Shown: positions 7,596 through 16,347, numbered from the stretch's first letter. The stretch is DNA of 44,685 nt from Deltaproteobacteria bacterium (GCA_016219145.1 JACRCG010000276.1:1-44685), one strand, 5' to 3'. Numbers and translations: made by a program. Notes: generated from the letters alone by a model not told the origin.

Positions 7596-7600
7596 ATAAT

Positions 7601-7749
7601 CCTTAAACCGGCTGTTATCACACAAAGCTCACAAGGTTCACCAAGAAAATCCGTAGATTATCAAAGCGAAGAATAACACCCTGTGGGCGATTGCATAAAC
7701 CTGCATAACTCTTCGATTTCTTTGTGTTCTTTGTGCCTTTGTGAGAGCC
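7601..7749 (+). repeat. dispersed repeat E, copy 1
   Basis: A 149-base element opening CCTTAAACCGGCTGTTATC and ending with TTTGTGTTCTTTGTGCC and GTGAGAGCC. Its reverse complement matches 11379-11525 at roughly 85% by eye, and a further copy lies at 44230-44366. Its ends are mutually related (CACAAAGCTCACAA versus TTTGTGCCTTTGTGAG), so transcripts could fold back. It lies between pdxA and the DUF362 gene. Short reading frames across it are artefacts of the repeat. Confidence 0.85.
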
Positions 7750-7794
7750 TGCTGCATTTTTCAGGATAATAAGAATCCAGTAAACGGAGGAACT

Positions 7795-8898
7795 ATGAGC
7801 ACAGTATATTTCGCTGACCTGCGAACCAGCCACAAGGAAAATCTGTTCGATAAAATTGCAAAGCTGCTGACCTTGGCCGGGCTTTCACAAACGGTCGCGG
7901 CGGGCGATTTGACCGCCGTCAAGATTCATTTCGGTGAAAAAGGGAACCATGCCTATCTGCGCCCGGTCTTTGCCCGCCGGGTGGTGGAAGAGATCAAAAA
8001 GCTGGGTGCGCTGCCGTTTCTGACCGATTCATCCACCCTGTATCCCGGTCAGCGCAAGGAGGCGGTTTCGGCCCTGACCTGCGGCATCGAGAACGGTTTC
8101 GGCTACTCATGTGTCGGCGCGCCCCTGATCATAAGCGACGGCCTGCGCGGCGTCACCGAGACCGAGGTGGCCATCGAGGGGGAGCTGCTGAAAAAAACCT
8201 ACATCGGCACCGAGATCGTCGAGGCCGATTCGATTGTCGCCATGACCCATTTCAAATGCCATGATCTGACCGGTTTTGGCGGCGCGATCAAGAATCTCGG
8301 GATGGGATGCGCCAGTCGCAAAGGGAAACTGGTGCAGCATTCCAACGTGGCTCCCAAAGTGTCTCAGAGACACTGCACCGGCTGCGGCATCTGTCCCCGC
8401 TCCTGTGCTCACGATGCCATTATCATCGCCGAAGGGAAAGCCTTCATCGATCCCCATAAGTGCGTCGGCTGCTCACGCTGCATCACGGTCTGCCCGGTCA
8501 AGGCCATCAACGTCCAGTGGAACGAGGCCGCCGATCTGGCCATGCGCAAGATGGCCGAATACGCCAAAGGGGCTTTGACCGGCAAACAGGACAAGGCGAT
8601 CTATATCAACTTTATCATCCAGGTTTCTTCGGTCTGCGACTGCCACGGCCACTCGGACGCTCCGATAGTCAACGATATCGGCCTCTGCGCTGCGACCGAT
8701 CCGGTGGCGATCGATCAGGCCTGCGCCGATCTGGTTAACGGCGCGCGCGGCAACGAAGGTTCGGCCCTCAAGAGCGGTTTTGAGGCGGGCGGCGATAAGT
8801 TCCGCGGTGTCTGGCCGGAGATCCCCTGGGAGGTGCAGCTGGAGCATGGAGAAAAGATCGGGCTGGGGAGCAGGCAGTACGAACTGGTAAGAGTTTGA
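7795..8898 (+). CDS. DUF362 protein with two 4Fe-4S clusters
   Basis: A 367-residue DUF362-family iron-sulfur protein. The DUF362 fold brackets a ferredoxin insert with CTGCGICPRSCAHDA and CVGCSRCITVCPVKA (about residues 191-235), each giving three Cys of one cluster with the fourth shared from the other motif. The surrounding AVKIHFGEKGNHAYLRP, FLTDSSTLY and MTHFKCHDLTGFGGAIKNLG match the family well. These proteins are cytosolic, probably electron carriers, with no proven substrate. Start: ATG at 7795 after GGAGG. It is a single-gene unit, followed by an 11-bp stem hairpin shared with the convergent beta-barrel gene. Confidence 0.88.
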   Translation: MSTVYFADLRTSHKENLFDKIAKLLTLAGLSQTVAAGDLTAVKIHFGEKGNHAYLRPVFARRVVEEIKKLGALPFLTDSSTLYPGQRKEAVSALTCGIENGFGYSCVGAPLIISDGLRGVTETEVAIEGELLKKTYIGTEIVEADSIVAMTHFKCHDLTGFGGAIKNLGMGCASRKGKLVQHSNVAPKVSQRHCTGCGICPRSCAHDAIIIAEGKAFIDPHKCVGCSRCITVCPVKAINVQWNEAADLAMRKMAEYAKGALTGKQDKAIYINFIIQVSSVCDCHGHSDAPIVNDIGLCAATDPVAIDQACADLVNGARGNEGSALKSGFEAGGDKFRGVWPEIPWEVQLEHGEKIGLGSRQYELVRV

Positions 8899-8923
8899 CG
8901 TTATATTGCCGAAATCATTTTGC

Positions 8924-8948
8924 GTGGGGCTGCCTGAGGCAGCCCCAC
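8924..8948. terminator. bidirectional hairpin between convergent genes
   Basis: GTGGGGCTGCC (8924-8934) and GGCAGCCCCAC (8938-8948) form a perfect 11-bp stem with a 3-base loop between the convergent DUF362 and beta-barrel genes. There is no T tract on either side, so termination is inferred from position and stem strength. Confidence 0.6.
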
Positions 8949-8958
8949 TAAGAACTGT

Positions 8959-10209
8959 TCAGAACGGATAGCCTAAACCTACAAACAGAGCCGGACCATC
9001 CCGCCCGATTCCGATATCCACCCTGCCCACGATGTTGGGACGCACAATTGCCCTGAAACCGATACCGGGGTTAAATTCAAAGTTTTTTGATCTGGCCTTG
9101 TCCAGAGACTCCATCACCGCCCCCAGATCTATGAATGGCGCCAGTTCCCAATCGGCAATTACATCGAAAACCTCCCAGCGAAAGAGACGGATACGTTCCT
9201 CAATGTTACAGAGCAGGTAGCTGTTGTCGATAAAGCGGTTTCGTCCGTAACCGCGCAAGGTTGTCTCGCCCCCCAGAATACTCTGCTCCAGAAAAGGCAC
9301 ATTATCTCCCAGGGTCTGGTTGTAGATGAAGCGGAAAACAGTGATGAAGCGGGCGTTGTCAAGCGGGATGTACCCCTTGGCTTCCACCTCGTAATGATGG
9401 TAGTTTTCGCTGCTCCCCAGCGCTTTAAAACTGGGCTCCAGCGAAACTTTGGCAAATCCGCCGTAGGTGGGGGTGTCGCGGCTGTCGAGCGTGCTGTAGA
9501 CAATTGACACGCGCTGTGTGTGCGCGGTGAATCCATTGATGCCTGGTACTCTGGACTCCCGGAACCTGGAGCGGGTGAACGGAATTCCTTCCACCGCACC
9601 TTTGTCGATATGCACTTTGCGAAAACGCTCGCCGACTATAAGCTGTAAATGATGTCCGATGTCGTATCCCAGTGAGATGTTCGTGCCGTACTCCCGATCG
9701 GTATAGTTGGTCTCCCGCTGACGTCTGGTTTTGGCCTCAAAGCCGAAAAAACGAGCCGAGCCATCGCTGAAATTGAAAACAAAGGCATTCAGTTCCAGTT
9801 TTTTGTCCAGCAGTGAACTGTCGCGCAGCTTGACTTCGTAGTCCTCGTTGATCTTGGTGGATTTGGAGAGATTGACCTCCCAGCTCTGCTCGGAGGAGGG
9901 ATAAAAAGCGCCGTACAGTGACGCCGTGACGCCAAAATTGGGGTTGTGATTGACCTGAGGCGCCAGCAGGGTGTTGATCTCGTCACGCTTGTTGTGGATC
10001 AGAAAAGCGGTCAAAGCGCCGCCGGTTATACCCTCGTTGGGGCTGGAGGCGATTACCGGCAGCGGAATCGTGACGACTTTGGCCGAATCTCCTTCTTCAC
10101 TGGTCAGAGGAAAAGGGAGTTTATCGCGGGAGACATGGCTGGTGCATCCGGCCAGAGCTGCCAGGCAAAGCAGGGCCGTCAAGCTGATGTTCACAAATGA
10201 TCTAGGCAT
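8959..10209 (-). CDS. BamA/TamA-family outer-membrane beta-barrel protein with lipobox
   Basis: A 416-residue protein whose C-terminal two thirds is an Omp85 (surface antigen D15) barrel: LDSRDTPTYGGFAKVSLEP, FLEQSILGGETTLRGYGRNRF (the VRGY/LRGY motif region), and an end in VGLGYPF with the C-terminal Phe recognised by the Bam machine. No POTRA domain is visible. The N-terminus from the ATG at 10209 is a signal with a lipobox LAGC at residues 20-23, so the chain may be lipidated as well as barrel-forming. An in-frame TTG at 10245 with GGTGAGG upstream is the alternative start. Function is inferred to be outer-membrane insertion or secretion only by family. Confidence 0.82.
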   Translation of the reverse strand: MPRSFVNISLTALLCLAALAGCTSHVSRDKLPFPLTSEEGDSAKVVTIPLPVIASSPNEGITGGALTAFLIHNKRDEINTLLAPQVNHNPNFGVTASLYGAFYPSSEQSWEVNLSKSTKINEDYEVKLRDSSLLDKKLELNAFVFNFSDGSARFFGFEAKTRRQRETNYTDREYGTNISLGYDIGHHLQLIVGERFRKVHIDKGAVEGIPFTRSRFRESRVPGINGFTAHTQRVSIVYSTLDSRDTPTYGGFAKVSLEPSFKALGSSENYHHYEVEAKGYIPLDNARFITVFRFIYNQTLGDNVPFLEQSILGGETTLRGYGRNRFIDNSYLLCNIEERIRLFRWEVFDVIADWELAPFIDLGAVMESLDKARSKNFEFNPGIGFRAIVRPNIVGRVDIGIGRDGPALFVGLGYPF

Positions 10210-10296
10210 GGCTGGCTTTGTATCATTGCTGCCCGAGAGTGTCAATGCCGCGCCTCACCTGCCTTTGATACCAATCTGAATGTTCAGCATCAACGC

Positions 10297-11316
10297 TCAT
10301 TTCAGCACCGGCTCAAAGGCCAGCCACCAGGCCAGCAGAACAGTGCCGGCACTTGCACATGCCAGCAGAATATTCAATAGAGGGCCGGGACGTCCGAATT
10401 TTCCGGTCAGATGTTCGCTAAGCAGCCCTAAAAGCGTACCAAAACCGAATCCGAACAGGTGTGCACCCAGATCGGTATGTTTGCCTTCGGTGCCCAGAAT
10501 CGCCAGCAGGGCCAGCCCGGCTGCGACCGGAATGAACCAGCGTCTCTGCAAATGGTGGCGGTAACGGACCGCACTGATGGCAGCCATCAGACCGACTGCT
10601 CCGAATACTGCGGTGGAAGCCCCCACCGAGCGATGGAGCGGCGATTGCAGCCATGCGTTCAGCAGGTTGCCGAGTACGCCGGAACCCAGCAGCAGGCTCC
10701 AGGCCAGCCCCGAGCCAAGCTCGCGGCAGAGCAGAATTATGAATACTCCGCCGATGGTCAGGTTGCTGAGCAGATGCGTCAGATCGGCGTGCAGGGTCAG
10801 GGCGGTGACAAGACGCCACCACTCCCCTTCCACAATTTTTGCAGCATGGGCCGCACCGATTTCGTTAAGGTCGATGATGCCCTGTCCGGGGATGGAAAGT
10901 CCCAGTAAAGCCAGGTTGTGGAAGGTAGCCAGCAGGATCAGGACTGAAACGGTCGGCAGGGTATTTTCAATCATTTTTCCGGCAGCCGGTAAACCGGGCG
11001 GCCATGAACGGTTTTTTTCCTCATACAGAATCAGTTCGTTGCAGGCACTGACAAGCTGTTCAGGCGGCACAAGCAGCTTCCAGCCGGTCTTGTCGTACTC
11101 GATGCAGCAGGGTATCGAGCGGGAGTCAAGCACCAGCGCCCAGAGTTTTACCTGGCGCTTGCTTTGAGTTGCAGTGCGCCGGGGTGAGACCTCCTGCCAG
11201 ATCGCTTCAACTGCTTCAGTATGAATTTTCGGCTCGTCCATTTCCTGAATATAATCACTGAGCGCGTATTTGTCATGCCTGAATAGAATTGCCGCTTCAT
11301 TTGTCTTGCCGGGCAT
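10297..11316 (-). CDS. rhomboid family intramembrane serine protease
   Basis: A 339-residue protein with a cytosolic N-terminal region of about 115 residues followed by a six- or seven-helix rhomboid core. The catalytic dyad is visible as GAST (Ser234) and GAHLFGFGFG (His286); HADLTHLLSN (His176, His181) is the conserved helix-2 motif and EWWRLVTALTLH the usual lead-in. It cleaves transmembrane substrates within the inner membrane; substrate unknown. The start at 11316 has a purine-rich AAAAGAGA before it; a second in-frame ATG at 11241 directly follows AGGAA and could be the true start. Its promoter region touches repeat E copy 2. Confidence 0.9.
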   Translation of the reverse strand: MPGKTNEAAILFRHDKYALSDYIQEMDEPKIHTEAVEAIWQEVSPRRTATQSKRQVKLWALVLDSRSIPCCIEYDKTGWKLLVPPEQLVSACNELILYEEKNRSWPPGLPAAGKMIENTLPTVSVLILLATFHNLALLGLSIPGQGIIDLNEIGAAHAAKIVEGEWWRLVTALTLHADLTHLLSNLTIGGVFIILLCRELGSGLAWSLLLGSGVLGNLLNAWLQSPLHRSVGASTAVFGAVGLMAAISAVRYRHHLQRRWFIPVAAGLALLAILGTEGKHTDLGAHLFGFGFGTLLGLLSEHLTGKFGRPGPLLNILLACASAGTVLLAWWLAFEPVLK

Positions 11317-11378
11317 TCTCTTTTTGCGTAAACTTCACTTCCAATCAAATTTTCGGATTGAACCTAAAAAAGCAGTCG

Positions 11379-11525
11379 GCTCTCACAAAGGCACAAAGAA
11401 CACAAAGAATCAGAGTGTTATGCAGGTTTAGGCACTCACCCATATGGCATTATTCTTCGCTTTGGTAATCTACTGATTTTCTTGGTGAACTTTGTGAGCT
11501 TTGTGTGATAACTGCCGTTTTAAGG
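11379..11525 (-). repeat. dispersed repeat E, copy 2 (inverted relative to copy 1)
   Basis: A 147-base copy in reverse orientation: GCTCTCACAAAGGCACAAAG at the left, TGTGATAACTGCCGTTTTAA at the right. With copy 1 at 7601-7749 it brackets the DUF362, beta-barrel and rhomboid genes. The right end lies 27 bases before the proA start, so it may carry proA expression signals. Confidence 0.85.
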
Positions 11526-11551
11526 TTGGAGTCTGTCCGGGGAGCTTACCA

Positions 11552-12808
11552 ATGAGTATTGCAGAGCAGATCAGAATTATTGCCCAGGAGGCCCGCCAGG
11601 CCTCTTTTGTCATGGCGACTCTTTCAACCGGGGCCAAGAACAACATGCTGCTGAAAATGGCTGCGGCATTGGAGCAGGCGATACCGGGACTGATCAGCGA
11701 GAACGCCAGGGACCTGGAAGCGGGGCTGCAAAAGGGGCTCTCGGCCGCCATGCTGGATCGTCTCATGCTGAATGAGGCCCGCATCGGAGCCATTGCGGCG
11801 GCTTTGCGAGAAGTGGCAGCCCTGCCGGATCCGGTGGGTGAGATAACACGGATGCAGAAGCGCCCCAATGACCTGATGGTCGGCAAGATGCGCATTCCGC
11901 TTGGCACAATCGGAATTATCTACGAAGCTCGCCCGAATGTGACCGCCGATGCGGCAGCGCTCTGCCTCAAGGCCGGCAATGCGGTGATTTTGCGTGGTGG
12001 GAGCGAGGCGATCAATTCCAATCTGGCCATTGCCGCAGTGCTTAAAGGGGTGATGAAAGAGCTGGCTGTTCCAGAGGCGGCCCTGTCACTGATACCTTTC
12101 ACCGAGCGGGAAGGGGTGCTGGAGATGCTGAAACAGGAGGAGTTTATCGACCTGATCATTCCGCGCGGCGGCGAGAGCCTGATCCGCTTCGTGGTCGAAA
12201 ATTCACGCATTCCGGTCATCAAGCATTACAAGGGTGTCTGCCACGTTTTTGTCGATCAGTCAGCCGATTTTGACAAAGCCGAGCGGATTATCATCAACAG
12301 CAAGACCCAGCGCCCGGGAGTCTGCAACGCCCTTGAAACGCTGCTGATCCATCGCGATGTGGCGGCTGAATTCATTCCCCGGATTGCCGCGACGCTGACC
12401 GCTCTGGGAGTAGAGCTGCGCGGAGATGACGTTTTTTGCAGCTATGCGCCGGGCGCCACCCTGGCCACCGAGGAGGACTGGTACGCCGAATATCTGGAGC
12501 TGATCCTGGCCTGCCGCGTTGTCGATAATATTGATACTGCCATCAGCCATATCAACCGCTATGGCTCACTGCATACAGAGTCGATCATCACCAGCGATTA
12601 CGGGCGAGCCCAGCGCTTCGTGCGCGAGGTCAACTCCTCCTGTGTCATGATCAACGCTTCGACCCGTTTTGCAGACGGCGGACAACTGGGACTGGGAGCC
12701 GAAATCGGCATTTCCACCACCAAGCTGCACTCATTCGGTCCGATGGGGCTGGAGGATCTGACCACCACCAAGTTTATCGTATATGGTGATGGCCAGGTGC
12801 GGGATTGA
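11552..12808 (+). CDS. proA: glutamate-5-semialdehyde dehydrogenase (gamma-glutamyl phosphate reductase)
   Basis: A 418-residue ProA, normal length, reducing gamma-glutamyl phosphate with NADPH in proline synthesis. It belongs to the aldehyde dehydrogenase superfamily; the catalytic Cys is Cys258 in QRPGVCNALETLL. Other family segments include GTIGIIYEARPNVTADAAALC, NAVILRGGSEAI and TTKFIVYGDG at the end. GGGGAG lies 7 bases before the ATG at 11552. No proB is in the window. It is followed after 22 bases by the CoA-binding protein gene. Confidence 0.96.
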   Translation: MSIAEQIRIIAQEARQASFVMATLSTGAKNNMLLKMAAALEQAIPGLISENARDLEAGLQKGLSAAMLDRLMLNEARIGAIAAALREVAALPDPVGEITRMQKRPNDLMVGKMRIPLGTIGIIYEARPNVTADAAALCLKAGNAVILRGGSEAINSNLAIAAVLKGVMKELAVPEAALSLIPFTEREGVLEMLKQEEFIDLIIPRGGESLIRFVVENSRIPVIKHYKGVCHVFVDQSADFDKAERIIINSKTQRPGVCNALETLLIHRDVAAEFIPRIAATLTALGVELRGDDVFCSYAPGATLATEEDWYAEYLELILACRVVDNIDTAISHINRYGSLHTESIITSDYGRAQRFVREVNSSCVMINASTRFADGGQLGLGAEIGISTTKLHSFGPMGLEDLTTTKFIVYGDGQVRD

Positions 12809-12830
12809 AATTACAGAGGAGGAGCAGGAC

Positions 12831-13235
12831 ATGACCATTCGGGAACAGATTGAGCAGTTTCTGGTTTCAGCGGTTTTTGGTGTGATCGGGGCCTCCGCCG
12901 ACCGACACAAATACGGCAACAAGGTGCTGCGCTGCCTCCAGCAGAACGGCCGGAGAGCAGTACCGGTCAATCCGAACCAGCAGGAAATAGAGGGTGCAGT
13001 GTGCGTTGCCTCGATCAGCGATCTGCCGTCCGAAGTGAAAAGCATATCGATGATAACTCCGCCCGCTGTGACAGCTCAGCTGGTGCCATTGGCAATTGCA
13101 GCCGGGATCAGGAACATCTGGATGCAGCCGGGCGCCGAGCATCCCGAGGCGGTGGCGCTCTGCCGGCAGCATGGCATCAACGTAATAGCTGACGGCAGCT
13201 GCCTGCTGGTCGTACTGGGTTATCACGACCACTGA
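12831..13235 (+). CDS. CoA-binding domain protein (YccU-like)
   Basis: A 134-residue single-domain CoA-binding (succinyl-CoA-synthetase-alpha type Rossmann) protein. VFGVIGASADRHKYGNKVLR is the dinucleotide/CoA loop, VPVNPNQQEIEG and SISMITPPAVTAQLVPLA follow in family order, and IWMQPGAEHPEAVALC sits near the end. The cellular role is unknown for this family. Start at 12831, preceded by GAGGAGGAG. It probably shares the proA transcript. Confidence 0.88.
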   Translation: MTIREQIEQFLVSAVFGVIGASADRHKYGNKVLRCLQQNGRRAVPVNPNQQEIEGAVCVASISDLPSEVKSISMITPPAVTAQLVPLAIAAGIRNIWMQPGAEHPEAVALCRQHGINVIADGSCLLVVLGYHDH

Positions 13236-13533
13236 TCTGCCCGGGCAGTCAGCACTGAGTGAAACGGCCAGACTGGATCCGGACATGACCGGTATTTATA
13301 GGAATAGATGTTTTAGTGATAAGCGCCTAATTTGCTGCTGCTGTAGACATTAAAGACGCCTTTGAACTTTTGTATAATAATATCATACTATTGGACCTGT
13401 TAATTATTATAAAAAATTGTTTTGATATTTAATTTCGATTGCTTTAAGATGAATAAGCTTAATTGGGCAAGACAACACTGCGTTTCGCATTGACGACGTT
13501 AACTGATTGAATGTATAAGGGGTTATACAGAGT
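13236..13533. other. AT-rich intergenic region upstream of the roadblock gene
   Basis: About 300 bases with no gene seen. The middle (13360-13440) is markedly AT-rich and holds TATAAT at 13373-13378, a likely -10 box with no clear -35 partner. It probably contains the promoter for the gene at 13534 and a long leader. Confidence 0.4.
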
Positions 13534-14250
13534 ATGGCACAGCAGGCCCATGTATTGGAGCAGAGTGGCTTTGTAGGTGCTGTCAGCGGAATGTCGCTGG
13601 CAGACATCATTCAGGTCAAGGGAACCAACCGATATTCCGGTTGCCTGGTTGTGGAGCACAAGGGCAAGAGCGGGATGGTTTTCTTCCGCGAAGGCGATGT
13701 CATCCACTCCGAGCAGGGTGAACTGTCGGGTGAAGATGCCTTTTATTCCATTATGGGATGGGTCGGCGGCACTTTCCGGAGCGAGCCGAAGCTGGCGACC
13801 ACGAGCAGAACTATTGACCAGACTTTGGGGTATTTAATTCTTGAAGCACTTCGTCGTATGGACGAGGCGCAGGAAAACTTACAAAAAGAGCGGCAGGCCG
13901 ATTCAGGGTCTTCGAGGGAGGGTGGAGACATGAGCGATATCAACAGCAAACTTGCAGGCGTATCCGGTGTGGAGCTTGCGGTAATCATGACCAAAGATGG
14001 GCAGGTGGTTGACGATACTTCTTATAAGGCCGAACTTCTTGCAGCGCACAGTCTGTATCTTTCTCTTTTTGCAAGTCAGGTTGCCTCCCAGTTCGGCGTT
14101 GGCGGACTCAAGTCCGTGACCGCCCAGGGCACGGAACATCATCTGCTGCTGTTCGATTCCAAGCGCCATCACCTCTGCATTTCTGCCTCCGGGGAAAGCC
14201 AGCTCAACTCCCTTGAATCGGACATCCGCCGCATATTGGCTGACAAGTAG
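13534..14250 (+). CDS. DUF4388 - roadblock/LC7 two-domain protein
   Basis: A 238-residue cytosolic protein. Residues 10-110 form a DUF4388 (PatA N-terminal-like) domain: GAVSGMSLADIIQVKGTNRY, GMVFFREGDVIHSEQGELSGEDAFY. After a short polar linker (about 112-132), residues 135-238 form a roadblock/LC7 domain: GVSGVELAVIMTKDGQVVDD and HLLLFDSKRHHLCISASGESQL. Roadblock proteins regulate small Ras-like GTPases such as MglA, but no GTPase gene is adjacent, so the partner is unknown. The AAGGGG ribosome site is somewhat distant (about 12 bases). A rho-independent hairpin follows at 14342. Confidence 0.82.
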   Translation: MAQQAHVLEQSGFVGAVSGMSLADIIQVKGTNRYSGCLVVEHKGKSGMVFFREGDVIHSEQGELSGEDAFYSIMGWVGGTFRSEPKLATTSRTIDQTLGYLILEALRRMDEAQENLQKERQADSGSSREGGDMSDINSKLAGVSGVELAVIMTKDGQVVDDTSYKAELLAAHSLYLSLFASQVASQFGVGGLKSVTAQGTEHHLLLFDSKRHHLCISASGESQLNSLESDIRRILADK

Positions 14251-14302
14251 CAGTTCAGGCATTTCACTGCCGGCACTATTATGATATTCGGCAAGTAAAC
14301 GC

Positions 14303-14331
14303 TTGCAAGATCAACTAAAATCTGACATAGT
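14303..14331 (+). promoter_or_regulatory. candidate promoter of typA
   Basis: TTGCAA (14303-14308), 17 bases, CATAGT (14326-14331); 4 of 6 matches in each box. The start would fall just before the hairpin at 14342, making that hairpin the 5' end of the typA message. Confidence 0.35.
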
Positions 14332-14341
14332 GACAAACCTT

Positions 14342-14372
14342 CGACGGGCAGCAATGCCCGTCGTTTTATTTT
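14342..14372 (+). terminator. rho-independent hairpin between roadblock gene and typA
   Basis: CGACGGGC (14342-14349), 6-base loop, GCCCGTCG (14356-14363), then TTTTATTTT. Canonical terminator shape, about 90 bases after the roadblock stop and only 22 bases before the typA ATG. Confidence 0.8.
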
Positions 14373-14394
14373 GCAGTATCTAGGAGTTTTACCC

Positions 14395-16200
14395 ATGCAG
14401 GAACGAATCAGAAATATCGCCATTATCGCCCACGTTGACCACGGCAAAACCACCCTGGTTGACGCCATGCTCAAACATTCCGGTGTCTACCGCGCCAACG
14501 AGGCCATCACCGAGCGCGTCATGGACTCCAACGATCTTGAAAAAGAGCGCGGCATCACCATTTTAGCCAAGAACCTCTCCATCCACCATGGCCCATACAA
14601 GATCAACATCGTCGACACTCCCGGCCATGCCGACTTCGGCGGTGAAGTCGAGCGCGTCCTGAAAATGGTTGACTCGGTACTGCTGCTGGTAGACGCCCTG
14701 GACGGCCCCATGCCGCAAACACGTTTTGTATTGAAGAAGTCCCTGGACCTGGGATTGAAGCCGATCGTGGTCATCAACAAGATCGATCGCCCCGGCGCAC
14801 GTCCCGACGAGGTTCTGAACATGGTTTTTGACCTGTTCTGCGAGCTGAATGCCTCGGATGACCAGCTGGATTTTCCGGTGGTCTACACCAGCGCCAAGCT
14901 GGGCTACGCCAAAATTGACATCAGTATCGAATCGAGCAGTATGGAGCCTCTGTTTGCCGTGGTTGAGTCCAACGTCCGCCCTCCCAAGGGGGATGCCAAT
15001 GCGCCTTTCCAGATGCTGATCGCCAACATCGATTACAACGATTATATCGGCCGCATGGCGACCGGCAGGATTTTCAACGGCAAGGTGCGAGCCGGCGAGA
15101 CGGTTGCCATGATCAAGCAGGACGGCACGATTACGCGCGGCCGCATCACCAAACTGCTCGGTTACGAGGGGCTCAAGCAGGTGGACATCGAAGAGGCCGG
15201 CACCGGCGATATCGTTACTGTGGCAGGCTTTGAAGAGGTCAGCATCGGCGAAACCCTGGCTTCGGCCGAAAATCCGATCGCAGTTCCCTACGTATCCATC
15301 GATGAGCCGACCCTGTCGATGAACTTCATCGTCAACACTTCCCCCTTTGCCGGACGTGAGGGTAAGTGGGTCACCTCGCGTAACATCCGCGAACGCCTGA
15401 CCAAGGAGTTGCGCATCAACGTATCCCTGCGGGTTGAGGACACCGACAGCGCTGACACCTTCAAGGTTTCGGGCCGCGGCGAGCTGCACCTCTCGATTCT
15501 GATCGAGAATATGCGTCGCGAAGGCTTCGAACTGGCCGTATCCAAACCGGAAGTCATCGTCCGGATCAAGGACGGCGTCAAAATGGAGCCGATGGAATAT
15601 CTGGTGGTGGACGTCGCCTCCGAGTTCCAGGGCACCATTATTGAGAAGATGGGGCCGCGTAAAGGTGAGATGGTTGCCATGGCGCCGATGGGTGACATGG
15701 TGCGTCTGGAGTTCATCATACCGGCCAGAGGCTTGATCGGTCTGCGCGGCGAGGTGCTGACCGACACCCGTGGCACGGCTGTAATGACTCACACTTTCCA
15801 CGAGTATGCTCCCTACAAGGGGGAGATTCCGGGCCGCAAGAACGGCGTCCTGATGGCCATGGAGCATGGCGAGACAACCGCCTATTCACTGGATGCGCTT
15901 CAGCCGCGCGGCACCCTTTTCATCGGCGCCGGTGTCGAGGTTTACGGCGGTATGATTATTGGCCAGAACAACAAGGATAACGATCTGGACGTCAACCCCT
16001 GCAAGGGCAAAAAACTGACCAACGTGCGCGCTTCCGGCACGGACGATGCCATCAAACTGACTCCCCCGCGCCTCCTGACACTGGAGCAGGCACTTGAATT
16101 TATTGATGATGACGAGCTGGTGGAGGTTACTCCTCTCTCAATCCGCCTGCGCAAGAAGGAACTGGATCCAACCAGAAGAAAGCGCGCCTCCAAGGGATAA
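14395..16200 (+). CDS. typA: ribosome-binding translational GTPase TypA/BipA
   Basis: A 601-residue TypA/BipA, full length. The GTPase domain shows IIAHVDHGKTTLVDAM (G1), ERGITI (G2), DTPGHADFGGEV (G3) and NKIDRPGA (G4). EF-G-like domains II, III and V follow and the C-terminal domain ends in the usual RKKELDP..R region. It binds the 70S ribosome and helps ribosome assembly and stress growth. TAGGAG lies 8 bases before the chosen ATG at 14395; an earlier in-frame start at 14371 would lie inside the terminator hairpin's T tract. A strong terminator follows directly. Confidence 0.97.
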   Translation: MQERIRNIAIIAHVDHGKTTLVDAMLKHSGVYRANEAITERVMDSNDLEKERGITILAKNLSIHHGPYKINIVDTPGHADFGGEVERVLKMVDSVLLLVDALDGPMPQTRFVLKKSLDLGLKPIVVINKIDRPGARPDEVLNMVFDLFCELNASDDQLDFPVVYTSAKLGYAKIDISIESSSMEPLFAVVESNVRPPKGDANAPFQMLIANIDYNDYIGRMATGRIFNGKVRAGETVAMIKQDGTITRGRITKLLGYEGLKQVDIEEAGTGDIVTVAGFEEVSIGETLASAENPIAVPYVSIDEPTLSMNFIVNTSPFAGREGKWVTSRNIRERLTKELRINVSLRVEDTDSADTFKVSGRGELHLSILIENMRREGFELAVSKPEVIVRIKDGVKMEPMEYLVVDVASEFQGTIIEKMGPRKGEMVAMAPMGDMVRLEFIIPARGLIGLRGEVLTDTRGTAVMTHTFHEYAPYKGEIPGRKNGVLMAMEHGETTAYSLDALQPRGTLFIGAGVEVYGGMIIGQNNKDNDLDVNPCKGKKLTNVRASGTDDAIKLTPPRLLTLEQALEFIDDDELVEVTPLSIRLRKKELDPTRRKRASKG

Positions 16201-16221
16201 TTTATCCAGATCAGAGTTGGC

Positions 16222-16255
16222 AAAAAAAAGACCGGAATTTTCCGGTCTTTTTTTG
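16222..16255 (+). terminator. rho-independent terminator of typA
   Basis: AAAGACCGGAA and TTCCGGTCTTT with a 2-base loop, followed by a T run (16248-16254). It is flanked by an A run on the left, so it could also work on the other strand. Confidence 0.92.
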
Positions 16256-16347
16256 TTATATATATCGATTAATTGGTTGTGTTAATTGAATAGTGTGGTA
16301 GAAATCCCGTGTAAATCAAAAATTTTGAGACTACTCCGGGTCCGCTC

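Noticed and set aside
7618..7833. Short open frame across repeat E (KGTKNTKKSK-like)
   Set aside because: It is a translation of the dispersed repeat, and the same peptide-like strings arise from the other copies.
14563..15867. Long open frame on the minus strand opposite typA
   Set aside because: It is the complement of a highly conserved gene, its composition is that of an antisense shadow (His/Gln/Val-rich, no domain pattern), and there is no ribosome site.
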